From contig NZ_LAYO01000089.1 of assembly GCF_000980875.1 (NCBI RefSeq), forward strand, positions 1 to 58,330: a stretch of 58,330 nucleotides of DNA. The letters run 5' to 3'. A program made the position numbers and the translations under genes. This DNA comes from Leucobacter sp. Ag1 (GTDB taxonomy: Bacteria > Actinomycetota > Actinomycetes > Actinomycetales > Microbacteriaceae). Positions 17,977-26,233 of the stretch are shown here, one piece after another (position 1 is the first letter of the stretch; the number at the start of each line of letters is the position of its first letter). The notes beneath the pieces were generated by a model that was not told where the DNA came from, ran no database searches, and saw nothing but the letters and a program-made list of their open reading frames with translations.

Positions 17977-19778
17977 GCAGTCCGATCCGTCCGACCGGGA
18001 CGTTCGGCGACGAACTCACCAACGCCGCCCTCGCCCTCCTCGCCGGCCTCGGCATGATCGCCGTGCTCCTCCGCGCCGCGGGGAGCATCGCCGCGTTCGT
18101 CACCGGGATTCCGCAACCGACGGCTGGCCTCGGTGCCGGGGCCGGGGTGCTGCTGCGCCCGGGCAATCCAGCCGGGGCGCTTCACGCGCCCGGCCTCGAC
18201 CCGGTCGTGTACTGGCTGATCGCCGGCGCCCTGATCCTCGGGGCCGGTGCTGGCGCCTGGCGGGTCTGGGTGCTGCTCCGCCATCACTCACGGCGGCAGG
18301 CGATGGGCCCGTACCGGATCGCCGGGATCGCGACCCGCGCCGAAGTCGCACACGCCGGCTCGCCGCGGGCGCTGCTCTCACGGGCAGGAAACCTGCGCCC
18401 CTCCCTCAACCGCCCTGTGGCATCGGATGTCGGGTATCGGATCGGGGCATCCCGTGGCGTCGATGTGTGGGCTTCGGTCGAGGACTCGATCCTGCTGATC
18501 GGGCCGCCCCGATCTGGGAAGGGCGTCCACATCGTGATCAACTCGATCCTGACCGTGCCCGGCGCGGTCATCACCACCAGCACCCGGCCCGACAATGTGA
18601 CCACGACGATCCGCGCTCGTCAGAAAGTCGGGCCGGTCGCGGTGTTCGACCTCCAGCATCTCGCTGACGGCATCCCGGCCGGACTGCGCTGGTCGCCCGT
18701 CCGCGGCTGCGCGGACCCGCTGACCGCGATGATCCGTGCGTCCGGGCTCGCGTCCGCGACCGGGCTCGGGAAAGGCGGCGTCGAGGGCGGCGACTTCTGG
18801 GAAGCGAAAACCCGGGTCGCGCTCCAGTGCCTCCTCCATGCCGCCGCCCTCGACCGTCGACAGCCGGCTGACCTGTTCCGGTGGACGCTCGACTCCGCAG
18901 CCGCTGGCGACGCGGTGTCGATCCTCGCTGCGCACCCCGGTGCGGCCGGTGGATGGGCGGAAGCGCTGCATGCGATGATCGACGCCGACCCGCGAACCAG
19001 GGACTCGATCTGGCAAGGAGTCTCCCTCGCACTCGCCGCGCTCGCGGACCCGCGCGTGCTCGACGCCGTAACACCGGCCCCGGATGAGGTGTTCGATCCC
19101 CTGGCATTCCTGGAACAGCGAGGCACCCTGTATCTCCTCGCGACCGCCGCCGGCGCCAACAACAGCGCACCCCTGGTCGCGGCGCTCATCGAAGACGTGG
19201 TGGAGGCCGCACGCCGGCTTGCGGCGCGTAGCGCGGGCGCTCGGCTCGACCCACCCCTGCTGCTCGCGCTCGACGAGGTCGCGAACCTGTCCCCGCTGCC
19301 CTCGCTGCCGACGCTCATGGCCGAAGGCGGCGGCACCGGGATCACCACCATGCCTGTCCTGCAATCCCTCGCCCAAGCCCGCGAGCGATGGTCCGAGAAC
19401 GCCGCGCACGCGATCTGGGATGCCGCGATCGTGAAGATCATCCTCGGCGGCGCCTCCAACAGCCGCGACCTTGGGGACCTCTCCACCCTCATCGGGGAAC
19501 GCGACGAGATCACCGACTCCACGACCGTCGGCGATCACGGCTCCCGCTCCGCGCAACGCTCCATCCGCCGGGTCCCGATCATGCCGCCCGACACCATCCG
19601 CAGGCTCCCGTTCGGCACCGGACTCGTGCTGCTCCGCTCGGCACCCCCGATCGTCACACGACTTCGCCGCTGGACCGAGCGCACAGACCGTGCACGGCTC
19701 ATCGCTGATCGCGCCGAGGTCGAATCGCAGCTGCACTACCGCGGGGCCGCTGGTGGCGCCAGCGCACCTACGAAGTAG
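17973..19778 (+). CDS. type IV coupling protein, VirD4/TraG-like
   Basis: A 601-residue membrane ATPase that would link the relaxosome to the conjugation channel. Two N-terminal hydrophobic segments lie at about 17-38 and 78-102. The NTPase domain has GPPRSGKG (Walker A, 177-184) and LLLALDEVANL (Walker B, about 429-439). PSLPTLMAEGGGTGITTMPVLQSLAQ matches the TraM-recognition region, and the C-terminus has MPPDTIRRLPFGTGLVLL, where coupling proteins read out substrate. It is coupled by a 4-bp overlap to the upstream gene and followed by the SSB-like gene after 36 bp. No lesion is visible, unlike the VirB4-type ATPase. Confidence 0.85.
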   Translation: MSSPIRPTGTFGDELTNAALALLAGLGMIAVLLRAAGSIAAFVTGIPQPTAGLGAGAGVLLRPGNPAGALHAPGLDPVVYWLIAGALILGAGAGAWRVWVLLRHHSRRQAMGPYRIAGIATRAEVAHAGSPRALLSRAGNLRPSLNRPVASDVGYRIGASRGVDVWASVEDSILLIGPPRSGKGVHIVINSILTVPGAVITTSTRPDNVTTTIRARQKVGPVAVFDLQHLADGIPAGLRWSPVRGCADPLTAMIRASGLASATGLGKGGVEGGDFWEAKTRVALQCLLHAAALDRRQPADLFRWTLDSAAAGDAVSILAAHPGAAGGWAEALHAMIDADPRTRDSIWQGVSLALAALADPRVLDAVTPAPDEVFDPLAFLEQRGTLYLLATAAGANNSAPLVAALIEDVVEAARRLAARSAGARLDPPLLLALDEVANLSPLPSLPTLMAEGGGTGITTMPVLQSLAQARERWSENAAHAIWDAAIVKIILGGASNSRDLGDLSTLIGERDEITDSTTVGDHGSRSAQRSIRRVPIMPPDTIRRLPFGTGLVLLRSAPPIVTRLRRWTERTDRARLIADRAEVESQLHYRGAAGGASAPTK

Positions 19779-19814
19779 AGCCGCGACCAGCGCGGAGCAG
19801 GCAGGAGAAATGCG

Positions 19815-20264
19815 TTGGACATGCGATCCAAGACCTCAGTGACCGGGTATCTCGCCCGAACCCCGCAGCTGAAGCGGCTGCAGAACGGGCTACTGCTGTT
19901 CGTGACCCAGCTCGGCCAGAAGCAATACCAGCGCCAGGACGACGGCACCTTCACGCTCACAGGCACCGCCTATGTCGAACTCACCGTCCTGGGCGCCCGA
20001 GCCGAGACCGCCTTCGAGCTGTTCACCGAGGGAGACGATGTGATCGCTCTCGGCGAGTTCCACTCTCGGACGTTCGAGCGTCGCGGAGAGCCCGTCGAAC
20101 AGATCCAGTTCCGCGCCGACAATCTCCTCCTCGACACCTCGCGCCCGCGCTACACAGTGACGCGAAGCCCGCGCCTCGTCGTCGCGGCGCCTTCGCTGCC
20201 CGCATCGTCCCCGTCTGCGGCGCTCGAATTCCGTGCGCCGACCGCGATGACGCTCGGGAGGTGA
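19815..20264 (+). CDS. single-stranded DNA-binding-like protein
   Basis: A 149-residue OB-fold protein resembling SSB. The N-terminal 105 residues alternate beta strands as in SSB (TSVTGYLARTPQLKR, GLLLFVTQLGQKQYQ, AYVELTVLGARAETAFELFTEGDDVIALGEF, EQIQFRADNLLLD). The C-terminal 40 residues are low-complexity without the acidic SSB tip. The TTG at 19815 is favoured because AGGAGA lies 6 bp upstream; the ATG two codons later would be 12 bp away. It likely protects or guides single-stranded element DNA during transfer. The next gene's GTG overlaps its stop. Confidence 0.65.
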   Translation: MDMRSKTSVTGYLARTPQLKRLQNGLLLFVTQLGQKQYQRQDDGTFTLTGTAYVELTVLGARAETAFELFTEGDDVIALGEFHSRTFERRGEPVEQIQFRADNLLLDTSRPRYTVTRSPRLVVAAPSLPASSPSAALEFRAPTAMTLGR

Positions 20265-20878
20265 CCAGCGTGAGCGACACCCCGCCACCTCCGATGCCCA
20301 GCGATGAGCCCGAGGCAGAGTTCGATTCCGAGATCGAGGAAGACGACCTGTACGCCCAGCTCATGGCCGGCACCGCACTCCCGGAGCCCCCGTGCCCGAT
20401 CAACTGGAATCTCCTCTCCTCGGGCGATGCCGAAGCGGAATGGCTGGCGCTGAACCAGTGGGTGGATTGGCTCCGCCGCACCTATGGTCTGCCGGAGGCC
20501 GTCGTGCCGCCGCTCTGGCACCGACACCCCGAGCTCGTGTGGGAACTGTCGGCTCTGCATCTGCACTGGATCGCGAGCTACGACCCCGACCAATCGCCGT
20601 CCGGACCGATCGCCTGGCACACCGACTTCGCGGCCGCCCGCGACCGGCTCCGCGAATGGGTCGCGACCTGCGGCGCCCGGATCGACCGCGACCGCCCAAC
20701 GCGGCAGACCGTCTGGCCAGGCGAGGACCCGCAGGGGCCGATCGAAGACGAGACGATCACAGATCGCGCGGATGACTTCATCGGCTTCGTGGCGGCTGAC
20801 GTGCAGGCACGTCAGGAGATCGAAGACGAGTTCTTGCGGAAGAGGATCCGATCCACGCACAGCGGCATTCACCAATAA
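20261..20878 (+). CDS. DUF4913 domain protein
   Basis: A 205-residue protein whose residues about 45-145 match the DUF4913 pattern common in actinobacterial integrative and conjugative elements: a Trp-rich helix (ALNQWVDWLRRTYG), PPLWHRHPELVWELSALHLHW, and AWHTDFAAARDRLREW. The N-terminus is acidic and Pro-rich. The GTG start overlaps the previous stop, so it belongs to the coupling-protein operon. Its biochemical role is unknown; its distribution suggests a transfer or maintenance accessory. Confidence 0.75.
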   Translation: MTSVSDTPPPPMPSDEPEAEFDSEIEEDDLYAQLMAGTALPEPPCPINWNLLSSGDAEAEWLALNQWVDWLRRTYGLPEAVVPPLWHRHPELVWELSALHLHWIASYDPDQSPSGPIAWHTDFAAARDRLREWVATCGARIDRDRPTRQTVWPGEDPQGPIEDETITDRADDFIGFVAADVQARQEIEDEFLRKRIRSTHSGIHQ

Positions 20879-21000
20879 CGAGGCCGGTACTCCTGCGTGG
20901 TGGGCACGACGAACCCACTGTGCCTGGCCCGACGCAACTCCTGACTCAGAACAACTCGTAGCGCCCGTGTTGGGTGCCCTAGAAGGATCGGAGAAGCCAG

Positions 21001-21252
21001 ATGGATTCGAAGCCAGACGCGGCTTCCGCAGATGTTCTCCTGCGCACCGCCCAGGTCGCCTCTCTGCTCGCGGTCTCGAAGTCGGCCCTCGTTCGTTGGA
21101 GGCAGTCTGGCGAAGGCCCGGCGGTGTGCTGGCTTGCAGACGGAATCCCCCGATATCGGGTCGCTGATGTTCAGTCATGGCTCGAGGGACGAGCGACGCC
21201 CCGGCATCGTGCCCCGCGTCGAGGTTCCGGCCATGCCGACTCGTCGAGGTAG
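21001..21252 (+). CDS. xis: excisionase-like helix-turn-helix protein
   Basis: An 83-residue MerR/Xis-type DNA-binding protein. LLRTAQVASLLAVSKSALVRW is the winged HTH, followed by the GDGP-like turn (GEGPAVCWL) and IPRYRVADVQSWLEG, the wing and second helix typical of excisionases. The C-terminal 15 residues are basic and unstructured. It overlaps the integrase start by 20 bp, as is common for xis-int pairs, and would bind arm sites near the att site to direct excision. GGATCGGAGAAGCC precedes the ATG. Confidence 0.8.
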   Translation: MDSKPDAASADVLLRTAQVASLLAVSKSALVRWRQSGEGPAVCWLADGIPRYRVADVQSWLEGRATPRHRAPRRGSGHADSSR

Positions 21253-22411
21253 CAAGTGGGAAGGCCGACTCAAGATCGCCGGCCGTGTCGTCCGCACTCG
21301 CCGGTTCGACACCAAGCGGGCAGCGACGGATTGGGAGCGGCGGCAGCGGACGATCTTCGATGAGCAGGGCTACGACCCGAGCGTGGGAAAGGTCGCGGTT
21401 GAGACTCTGCTGTCGGAATGGCTGGAACAGCGCGAGAACCGAGTAAGCGAGACCACGCTCAAGACGGACCGGTTCCTCCTTCCGTCGGCGCAGCAGCTCG
21501 CAGGACGAAGCAGGCGCGAGCCGGTGCTGCCAACCTGGTTTCGAAAGCTCCGAGTCAGCGCGGTAGGCCCTAGCGCAGTCGCGAAGTGGCAAGATGACCT
21601 CGCCAAACGCGGACTGGTGCCTTCCACCGTAGGCCGGTATCGGACTTCCCTTTCGGCGTTCTTCAGTTGGTGCGTTGCCGAAGGGTATGTCGCTCAGAAC
21701 CCGGTGACGCAAACAGCACCGCCGAAAGACCGACGGGCGCGAGAAGAAATGCGCCCGTTCCCTGCACCGCAGTTCGCAAGCGTCCACACCACCGTCTCCG
21801 CGATCAGTCCGGTCTATGGCGATCTGGTCCTTGTCCTGGGACGCACCGGTCTCCGCTGGGGTGAAGCTCGCGCCATGCAGGTGAAGCACTTCATCGACGT
21901 ACCGATGCCGATGCTCCAGATCTCGCGCAACCAGCCCGAAGGCGCTTCTGGTAAGACGCCCAAATCGGGCAAGAGTAGAAACCTCCCACTCCCCGACTAC
22001 CTCGTCCCGGTGATCCAACGCTTCACCGAAGGAAAGCACTCAGACGATCTGCTGTTCACCAGTCCCAACGGCGGGCAGCTGTTTCGCACCTCGTTCGTGC
22101 GCGCAACCCGCTGGGAGGATGCCGGACTCGGGCGAACGCTCCACGATCTCCGGCACACCGCCGCCTGCGAATGGCTTATGCAAGGAGTCCCGCTCACGAC
22201 GGTCCAGCACTGGCTGGGTCACAGCTCGATCAAGGTCACCGCGAGATACCTGCATCACCTCGGTGACTACGCCGACCGCGCGGCGCTCGACGTGCTCAAT
22301 AAGGCTGCCGCCAAGTCATCGGCCGCACCGCGACCCCCGCAGACCAGCCCGCATGGGGTCCAGCAGGGACGAACCAGCAAGCCGTCAAGTATCCGCGAAT
22401 TAGGCCCTTGA
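21233..22411 (+). CDS. int: tyrosine recombinase (integrase)
   Basis: A 392-residue site-specific integrase. An AP2-like arm-binding N-terminus (RRGSKWEGRLKIAGRVVRTRRFDTKRAA) is followed by a SAM-like core-binding domain and the catalytic domain with TGLRWGEARA (Arg208), LHDLRHTAA (His304, Arg307), HWLGHSS (His330) and ARYLHH (nucleophile Tyr339). All five catalytic residues are present, so it should be active. The ATG at 21233 has GAGG 8 bp upstream; longer starts lie inside xis. It is the last element gene, 132 bp from the 3' end of tRNA-Val(GAC), which is the probable attachment site. Confidence 0.9.
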   Translation: MPTRRGSKWEGRLKIAGRVVRTRRFDTKRAATDWERRQRTIFDEQGYDPSVGKVAVETLLSEWLEQRENRVSETTLKTDRFLLPSAQQLAGRSRREPVLPTWFRKLRVSAVGPSAVAKWQDDLAKRGLVPSTVGRYRTSLSAFFSWCVAEGYVAQNPVTQTAPPKDRRAREEMRPFPAPQFASVHTTVSAISPVYGDLVLVLGRTGLRWGEARAMQVKHFIDVPMPMLQISRNQPEGASGKTPKSGKSRNLPLPDYLVPVIQRFTEGKHSDDLLFTSPNGGQLFRTSFVRATRWEDAGLGRTLHDLRHTAACEWLMQGVPLTTVQHWLGHSSIKVTARYLHHLGDYADRAALDVLNKAAAKSSAAPRPPQTSPHGVQQGRTSKPSSIRELGP

Positions 22412-22448
22412 TCAGGGAAAACTTACCATCACTCCCCCACTTTTCCGC

Positions 22449-22470
22449 GGGGTGATTTTGGGGTGATTTT
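22449..22470. repeat. perfect 11-bp tandem repeat beside int
   Basis: GGGGTGATTTT occurs twice head to tail (22449-22459 and 22460-22470), between the integrase stop and the tRNA-Val terminator. Short direct repeats next to int and att are typical arm-type sites bound by the integrase N-terminus or Xis; here that role is inference. Confidence 0.45.
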
Positions 22471-22509
22471 CTGCACCCGAGACCATCAAATAGGAGGTCA
22501 TAAAAAACG

Positions 22510-22537
22510 AAAACCCCCGGCTCTCACCGGGGGTTTT
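22510..22537 (-). terminator. rho-independent terminator of the tRNA operon
   Basis: Arms AAAACCCCCGG and CCGGGGGTTTT enclose a 6-nt loop. On the minus strand the hairpin is followed by CGTTTTTT, a good U-tract. It lies directly 3' of tRNA-Val(GAC). It may lie on the element side of the junction, in which case the element supplies or restores the terminator. Confidence 0.85.
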
Positions 22538-22543
22538 CTTCTG

Positions 22544-22615
22544 TGCGCGATACTGGGATCGAACCAGTGACCTCTTCCGTGTCAGGGAAGCGCGCTACCG
22601 CTGCGCCAATCGCGC
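22544..22615 (-). tRNA. tRNA-Val (GAC)
   Basis: A complete cloverleaf of 72 nt. The acceptor stem GCGCGAT pairs with ATCGCGC, the anticodon stem is CTTCC/GGAAG with loop CTGACAC (anticodon GAC), and the T arm carries TTCGATC. CCA is not encoded. It is the last gene of the Gly-Cys-Val operon. Its 3' end faces the conjugative element, which is the geometry expected when a tyrosine integrase uses a tRNA 3' end as attB. Confidence 0.95.
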
Positions 22616-22646
22616 CTAAACTTCAGGCTATTCAGTTATGCCAACG

Positions 22647-22717
22647 AGGTGGCGACGGGATTCGAACCCGTGTATACGGCTTTGCAGGCCGCTGCCTCGC
22701 CTCTCGGCCACGCCACC
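22647..22717 (-). tRNA. tRNA-Cys (GCA)
   Basis: A 71-nt cloverleaf with acceptor stem GGTGGCG/CGCCACC, anticodon loop CTGCAAA (GCA) and T arm with TTCGAAT. CCA is not encoded. It is the second gene of the operon, 31 bp before tRNA-Val. Confidence 0.95.
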
Positions 22718-22762
22718 GTGGTTGTGGTTGACACCACAAGCGGCCGAGTTGCACTCGGCCAC

Positions 22763-22838
22763 TGGAGCGGATGACGAGACTCGAACTCGCGACCCTCACC
22801 TTGGCAAGGTGATGCGCTACCAACTGCGCTACATCCGC
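22763..22838 (-). tRNA. tRNA-Gly (GCC)
   Basis: A 73-nt cloverleaf plus encoded CCA. The acceptor stem is GCGGATG/CATCCGC, the anticodon loop reads TTGCCAA (GCC), and the T arm carries TTCGAGT. It is the first gene of the Gly-Cys-Val operon. A short GGCCGAG/CTCGGCC hairpin lies between it and tRNA-Cys. Confidence 0.95.
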
Positions 22839-22883
22839 ACATCGCTTGCTCTGCGTTTCCGCGTTGCCCTTGCGACTCGAATA

Positions 22884-22912
22884 ACTATAGGGAAGTTGCT
22901 GGGGCACCGCAA
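22884..22912 (-). promoter_or_regulatory. sigma70-type promoter of the tRNA-Gly-Cys-Val operon
   Basis: TTGCGG (22907-22912, -35) and TATAGT (22884-22889, -10) are separated by exactly 17 bp on the minus strand. Transcription would start near 22876, about 38 nt before tRNA-Gly. It lies in the 22839-23016 gap, which otherwise separates this operon from the divergent gene at 23017. Confidence 0.7.
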
Positions 22913-23016
22913 ATCAGTCCAGTACAGCCGGGCGTGGCGCGTCTCAGAACGTTGATTTTCCGCGGTTTTCGGCGCGGCGAGCCGTTTCCGCGGCCCGCTC
23001 CCGGATACTGGTTCGC

Positions 23017-24033
23017 ATGGCTCGGAGTGCGCGCAAGACGGTCGCTCGCGTCGCGTGGGCGTGCGTCGCGATCCTGGTGATCGTCGTCGGCGCGCTCGCG
23101 ATCGCGAACCAGCAGCTCATCTCCGACGAGATCGAGGCGCGCAACTTCACGCCGAGCGAGCAGGTCTCGTCGCTCATCGGCCGGCTCGACCTCACTCCCG
23201 CGGGCGAGCGCGTGTTCCTGGCGTCGAAACCGACCCTCGACGCGAGCCAGCACTTCAGCACCCAGTGCTCCGACGTCTCCCACGGCGAGCAGGGGCACGT
23301 GCTGGGCTGCTACTCGAAGGGCACGATCCATCTCTTCGGCGTCACCGACAAGCGCCTCGACGGGATCGTCGAGGTCACCGCCGCGCACGAACTGCTGCAC
23401 GCGGTCTACGCGCGCATGAGCGGGGACGAGCAGGCGCAGATGTCCAAGAAGCTGCGCGCCTTCTACGACGAACGGATCAAGACCGATCCGGGACTGAAGG
23501 AGCGCATGTCGGTGTACGACGCGCTCTCCCCCAGCGCGTTCGCGAACGAACTGCACTCGGTGCTCGGCACCGAGGTCCACACGCTGCCGAAGTGGCTCGA
23601 GGAGCACTATGCGAAGTGGCTCGGGAAGCGCAGCGCGATCGTCGACGACTTCGACCGGTACCACGGCGTCTTCACGCAGCTGCAGGATCGCGCGAAGACG
23701 CTCGAGAAGCAGATGACGACGCTGCGGACGAGCGTCGAGCAGCGGCGCGAGGCCTACAACGCGGCCGTCGCGCAGTTCAACACGGACGCGCAGAGCTTCA
23801 CCAAGCGCAACAACGCCTACGAGTTCGCCGACGATCCCGATGAGTTCAACCGGATCCGCGACGGGCTCACCGCGCGCCAGCAGCAGCTCACGAAGGACCG
23901 CGAGCAGCTCGAGAGCGACATCGCGAGCTACGAGACGATGCGCACCGAGCTGCAGCAGCTCACCAAGACGAGCGACGAGCTCGATCAGAAGCTGAACAGC
24001 GACCTCGCGCCGCCGGCGACGCGCCCCAACTAG
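23017..24033 (+). CDS. membrane-anchored protein with HELLH metallopeptidase-like motif
   Basis: A 338-residue protein with one N-terminal signal-anchor (about 11-30, VAWACVAILVIVVGALAIA), so the bulk is extracytoplasmic. Residues 124-128 read HELLH inside VTAAHELLHAVY, the HExxH signature of zinc metallopeptidases. Residues about 225-330 form a long coiled coil (LQDRAKTLEKQMTTLRTSVEQRREAYNAAVAQ, then QQQLTKDREQLESDI). Three cysteines (about 84, 98) lie before the motif. The third metal ligand is not obvious. I do not recognise a named family; a cell-envelope zinc hydrolase or its inactive relative is plausible. It is divergent from the tRNA operon. Confidence 0.7.
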   Translation: MARSARKTVARVAWACVAILVIVVGALAIANQQLISDEIEARNFTPSEQVSSLIGRLDLTPAGERVFLASKPTLDASQHFSTQCSDVSHGEQGHVLGCYSKGTIHLFGVTDKRLDGIVEVTAAHELLHAVYARMSGDEQAQMSKKLRAFYDERIKTDPGLKERMSVYDALSPSAFANELHSVLGTEVHTLPKWLEEHYAKWLGKRSAIVDDFDRYHGVFTQLQDRAKTLEKQMTTLRTSVEQRREAYNAAVAQFNTDAQSFTKRNNAYEFADDPDEFNRIRDGLTARQQQLTKDREQLESDIASYETMRTELQQLTKTSDELDQKLNSDLAPPATRPN

Positions 24034-24139
24034 GGCACGCGACGCGGCGGAATCGCCCGGGCGGCGACCCGATGTGCACGGCCATTCCGAAAGTGTGTAT
24101 TATCGATCAGGTTGGCCCGCGGGAGATCGCGAGCGAAAC

Positions 24140-24212
24140 GGGCGATTGGCGCAGTTGGTAGCGCGCTTCCTTCACACGGAAGAGGTCATCAGTTCGAGTC
24201 TGGTATCGCCCA
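24140..24212 (+). tRNA. tRNA-Val (CAC)
   Basis: A 73-nt cloverleaf with acceptor stem GGGCGAT/ATCGCCC, anticodon loop TTCACAC (anticodon CAC) and T arm with TTCGAGT. CCA is not encoded. A good -10 hexamer (TATTAT, 24098-24103) lies 36 bp upstream. Confidence 0.95.
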
Positions 24213-24216
24213 CCGC

Positions 24217-24245
24217 AAGAACCCCCGGCTCAGCCGGGGGTTCTT
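24217..24245 (+). terminator. terminator of tRNA-Val (CAC)
   Basis: A perfect 13-bp stem, AAGAACCCCCGGC with GCCGGGGGTTCTT, closes a TCA loop and is followed by TGGGTTTC. It begins 5 bp after the tRNA. Confidence 0.85.
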
Positions 24246-24701
24246 TGGGTTTCAGGGGCCGGGCCGAGCCGTCGGCCGCAGGAGCGAACAGGGTCGAGCA
24301 GAGACAGCCGTGCCCGGCCCAGCCTGATCGGAGCGCGCGACGCGGTCGACACCGGTGGATGCCTGAGCGACAAGTGGACGGCGAGCCGGTCGCCGGTTCG
24401 GCATCCGGTCGTCGGCTCGGCGTCCAATCGTCGAAGAGATGGACGGCACCCGCGCTTCTCGAGGCGCCGGGGCTGCATCGGGATCACGTCCCAGCCGACA
24501 TCGCTCGGATCAGTGCAGCCGACGAAGAGGCGGATGCTCTGCGAACCGTGCCAGGCTCGGTCGTGCCGCGCATCGATCCCAGCCCCTTCTCAGATCGGTG
24601 GGACCAAATGAGAGCACGAACGCGTTGTCCCTCATGACGCCGCCTTCCGGCGACGTCGGCACGACACGAACGCACCACCCGACGACCGAGGAGCACGCAC
24701 C
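24246..24701. other. 456-bp stretch without a gene
   Basis: I see no supportable gene. Open frames here are short, Arg/Ser/Pro-rich and lack ribosome binding sites, as expected by chance at this GC content. The last 20 bases hold GAGGAG for msrA. The direct repeats of GCCGGT/TCGGC-like motifs near 24,380-24,430 are weak. Confidence 0.5.
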
Positions 24702-25250
24702 ATGACCAGCGGGATCACCGACACCGGATCCATCACCCGCACCCCCGGCACCGAGACGGCCGTGCTGGCCGGCGGCTGCTTCTGGGGGCTCGACGACCTC
24801 ATCCGCGCGCAGCCCGGCGTGCTGAGCACGCGCGCCGGCTACACCGGCGGGCAGAACGATCACGCCACCTACCGTGACCACCCCGGCCACGCGGAGGCCG
24901 TCGAGATCGTCTTCGACCCGTCGCGGACGAGCTACCGCGATCTGCTGGCGTTCTTCTTCCAGATCCACGATCCCTCGACGCTGAACCGCCAGGGCAACGA
25001 CATCGGCACCAGCTACCGATCGGCGATCTTCCCGCTCACCCCCGAGCAGGAGACGACCGCGAAGGAGACCATCGCCGACGTCGACGCCTCCGGCCTGTGG
25101 CCGGGGCCGGCGGTCACGACGATCGAGCCCGCCGCGCCGTTCTGGGAGGCCGAGCCGGAGCATCAGGACTACCTGCAGCGCTACCCGAACGGGTACACCT
25201 GCCACTTCCCCCGCGCCGACTGGGTGCTCCCCCGGCGCTCGGAGGCGTAG
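24702..25250 (+). CDS. msrA: peptide-methionine (S)-S-oxide reductase MsrA
   Basis: A 182-residue cytoplasmic repair enzyme that reduces the S-epimer of methionine sulfoxide in proteins. The catalytic motif is AGGCFWGL with Cys26, followed by [44 protein letters not shown] and [16 protein letters not shown], all family hallmarks. The C-terminal resolving Cys appears as YTCHF. GAGGAG sits 9 bp before the ATG. It stands alone; the next gene starts 86 bp later on the same strand. Confidence 0.95.
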   Translation: MTSGITDTGSITRTPGTETAVLAGGCFWGLDDLIRAQPGVLSTRAGYTGGQNDHATYRDHPGHAEAVEIVFDPSRTSYRDLLAFFFQIHDPSTLNRQGNDIGTSYRSAIFPLTPEQETTAKETIADVDASGLWPGPAVTTIEPAAPFWEAEPEHQDYLQRYPNGYTCHFPRADWVLPRRSEA

Positions 25251-25336
25251 GCGCGACCGCCCCGCAGCGGCGGCCCGCACCGGCGCTCCCGCAGCGGCGA
25301 ACGGGATCGCACGGAGTCCGGCCCTAGGCTGGCGCC

Positions 25337-26233
25337 ATGACCGAGATCCGCTTCGGTGCGCACGCGCCGGCCCTCCGCACGCTGCTGCACCTCAGCGACA
25401 CGCACCTGCTCGACGGTGCCGCCCTCGGCGGCCGCTACGACACCGTCGGCAACCTCGAACGCACCGTCGAGCGGGTCCGTGCGATGGAACCGCGCCCGGA
25501 CGCCATCGTGGTGACGGGCGACCTCACCGATCTCGGGGAACCCGCCGCGTACCGCGAACTGCGGGGCATGCTCGAGCCGCTGGCCGAGGAGATCGGAGCC
25601 GCGCTGATCTGGGTGGCCGGGAACCACGACGAGCGCCCGGCGATGCGGGAGCACCTGCTCGACGAGCCGGGCAGCCAGGCACCCATCACCGCGGTGCACG
25701 ACCTGGGCGGCCTGCGCGTCATCGCGCTGGACTCCACCGTTCCGGGCTGGCACCACGGCGAGCTCGATCCCGAGCAGCTCGCCTGGCTGCGGGCCGAACT
25801 GGTCGAACCCGCTCCGCTGGGCACGATCCTCGCGCTGCACCATCCGCCGCTGCCGAGCCACATCCCGTTCTTCGACATCCTGGAGCTGCGCGACCAGCCG
25901 GCGTTCGCCGAGGTGATCGCGGGCAGCGACGTGCGCGCGATCCTCGCCGGGCACCTGCACTACTCCACGAGCGGGACCTTCGCCGGGATCCCGGTCAGCG
26001 TCGCGTCGGCGACCTGCTACACCATGGACCTGGCGCTCCCGGTCGAACGGGTGAACGGGATGGATGCGGGCCAGTCCTTCCACCTGGTGCACGTGTGGGA
26101 GGACACGATCACGCACGCCGTGGTGCCGGTGGCCTCGGCCGAGCCCGCAGAGGCGTTCACGCCGGAGTGGTACGCCGAGATGGCCCGGCTCGGCCCGGAG
26201 GAGCGTCTGGAGCGGTTCAGCCGGAAGCGCTAG
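25337..26233 (+). CDS. metallophosphoesterase, CpdA-like
   Basis: A 298-residue calcineurin-fold phosphoesterase of the class that includes 3',5'-cyclic-nucleotide phosphodiesterase CpdA. The five metal motifs are present: LSDTHL (DxH), VTGDLTD (GDxxD), AGNHDE (GNHD), LALHHPPLP and LAGHLHYST (GHxH). The C-terminal 40 residues are variable. The substrate (cAMP or another phosphodiester) cannot be told from sequence. Its stop overlaps the convergent stop of the DUF1990 gene by 3 bp. Confidence 0.85.
   Translation: MTEIRFGAHAPALRTLLHLSDTHLLDGAALGGRYDTVGNLERTVERVRAMEPRPDAIVVTGDLTDLGEPAAYRELRGMLEPLAEEIGAALIWVAGNHDERPAMREHLLDEPGSQAPITAVHDLGGLRVIALDSTVPGWHHGELDPEQLAWLRAELVEPAPLGTILALHHPPLPSHIPFFDILELRDQPAFAEVIAGSDVRAILAGHLHYSTSGTFAGIPVSVASATCYTMDLALPVERVNGMDAGQSFHLVHVWEDTITHAVVPVASAEPAEAFTPEWYAEMARLGPEERLERFSRKR

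Noticed and set aside
1-22411. The second attachment site as a copy of the tRNA-Val 3' end
   Set aside because: By eye no copy of the CGATCCCAGTATCGCGCA end was found in the element part of this window; it probably lies further left.
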